Shown piece by piece: positions 63,197 to 64,000 of a DNA stretch of 64,000 bases. This stretch comes from Pseudoalteromonas luteoviolacea NCIMB 1944 (GTDB lineage: Bacteria > Pseudomonadota > Gammaproteobacteria > Enterobacterales > Alteromonadaceae). The notes beneath the pieces were generated by a model. The model was given only the letters and a program-made list of their open reading frames with translations, was not told the DNA's origin and did not search any database. Within the stretch, counting starts at the first letter, position 1. Each line of letters begins with the position of its first letter. The position numbers were made by a program, and so were the translations under genes. The DNA lies in assembly GCF_001625565.1 (NCBI RefSeq), contig NZ_AUXS01000016.1:186001-250000 (forward strand). Reading direction: 5' to 3'.

Positions 63197-63874
63197 TTAG
63201 ACCTTTGGCTCAGTCGAAAGCTCACCACTTTGCATATGTAGAGTTCGATGGCACTGCGCGGCAACTCGTGGATCATGAGTGATGATCACCAAGGTTATCT
63301 GCTCTTCTCGATTTAAGGTCAAAAACAGTTCCATGATCTCTTGGGCAACTTGTGGATCTAATGCACCGGTTGGTTCATCAGCTAAGATTAGGTCTGGCTT
63401 TCCCACCAATGCTCTTGCGATAGCCACTCTTTGGCGCTGGCCTCCAGAGAGCTCATTTGGCTTATGTTCAGCTCGCTCCGCCATGCCAACTTTTGCCAGC
63501 ATTGCCAAACTGCGCCTTTTTTGCTCCTGCTCTGAGACACCTCGATATAACAAAGGGATGGCTACATTTTCCCAGGCACAGAGCCGTGGCATTAAATGAA
63601 ACGACTGAAATACAAAGCCAATTGATTCATTACGTAATCGAGAAAGCTCATCATCAGGCATATGCATAATCGAACGACCATTTAACTCAAATTCTCCTGA
63701 GTCAGGATGATCTAGCAACCCTGCAATATTCATTAACGTTGTCTTGCCACTACCAGAGCGGCCCATAACAGCAAGCATTTCTCCCTTTGAGACAGACAAC
63801 GATAAGTTATTCAAAATGGGCAAATGTGTGTGGCCGGGACAAAACGACTTACTAATATTTGTCAATTTAAGCAT
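63197..63874 (-). CDS. ABC ATPase (LolD/MacB type)
   Basis: A 225-residue ATPase with Walker A GRSGSGKTT (residues ~38-46), Q-loop FVFQSFHLMPRLCAWENV, signature LSGGQRQRVAIARALVG, Walker B LILADEPTGALD and H-loop VIITHD. This is the MacB/LolD group. It starts within the TAATG that ends the upstream adaptor, and is followed by the FtsX-type permease, so the three are one operon. Confidence 0.95.
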   Translation of the reverse strand: MLKLTNISKSFCPGHTHLPILNNLSLSVSKGEMLAVMGRSGSGKTTLMNIAGLLDHPDSGEFELNGRSIMHMPDDELSRLRNESIGFVFQSFHLMPRLCAWENVAIPLLYRGVSEQEQKRRSLAMLAKVGMAERAEHKPNELSGGQRQRVAIARALVGKPDLILADEPTGALDPQVAQEIMELFLTLNREEQITLVIITHDPRVAAQCHRTLHMQSGELSTEPKV

Positions 63875-64000
63875 TAGTACTTTTCTCCAAACCCAATCAC
63901 AACTTTGTCTGCTGCACTTAATCCCGAAGACACTTCTAACCCTTGAGGCAGACTGGTACGTATCTCAATGTACTTGCGAATCACTTGCCCCTGCTCAGTT
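63874..64000 (-). CDS. periplasmic adaptor (MacA/HlyD family), C-terminal end only
   Basis: Only the last ~42 residues are inside the window (QVIRKYIEIRTSLPQGLEVSSG and LSAADKVVIGFGEKY before the stop). The strand pattern and the SGLSAADKVV ending are those of MacA-type adaptors. The stop shares a base with the start of the ATPase gene (TAATG), which supports a three-gene operon. The 5' part lies beyond the right edge. Confidence 0.82.
   Translation of the reverse strand, partial: TEQGQVIRKYIEIRTSLPQGLEVSSGLSAADKVVIGFGEKY

Overview
The window looks like chromosome of a marine gammaproteobacterium of the Alteromonadales, most likely Pseudoalteromonas. This is judged from the moderately AT-rich DNA, the style of the proteins (TPR-linked histidine kinases, siderophore-type TonB receptor, secreted PKD/chitin-binding protease, secreted SpvB/Rhs protein) and the many small Sec-exported proteins. 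I saw no rRNA, tRNA, CRISPR array, transposase or prophage. Species assignment is inference; no search was run.

Layout. 1-9.1 kb: the end of a TPR sensor kinase, a secreted esterase-TPR protein, two unrecognised exported proteins, a divergent LysR regulator / FAD monooxygenase pair and a 586-residue orphan with a possible glycosyltransferase-like fold. 9.3-22.3 kb: a three-gene minus-strand unit made of a secreted propeller-like protein, a roughly 3,680-residue secreted SpvB/FG-GAP/YD-repeat (Rhs) protein with a variable C-terminus, and a small lipoprotein that would fit as its immunity protein. 22.3-24.2 kb: AT-rich DNA with one orphan gene.

24.2-38.6 kb: the most interesting region. A nicotianamine-synthase-like enzyme (CntL type), an MFS exporter and a hotdog-fold thioesterase-like protein form one operon. 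Around it lie a three-gene ABC exporter, an RND pump with its adaptor, a TonB-dependent siderophore-type receptor and an unrecognised 364-residue protein. Three copies of a GTTAT-N3-ATAAC-like operator, close to the Zur box form used in some Proteobacteria, sit in front of the ABC operon, between the synthase and the RND pair, and in front of the receptor. I read this as a zinc-regulated metallophore synthesis, export and uptake system with no opine dehydrogenase in view.

38.6-48 kb: a small exported peptide, a 250-bp repeat in two copies, a periplasmic solute-binding protein, a Kelch protein, a membrane-linked AraC regulator with a DUF4386 membrane protein, and a second TPR sensor kinase related to the one at the window start. 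48-64 kb: two GNAT proteins, a secreted trypsin-like protease, a two-gene unit with a vitellogenin-like helical-repeat protein, a hybrid kinase with a sigma54-type response regulator, an isolated lnt, and a MacB-like ABC exporter whose adaptor gene runs off the right edge.
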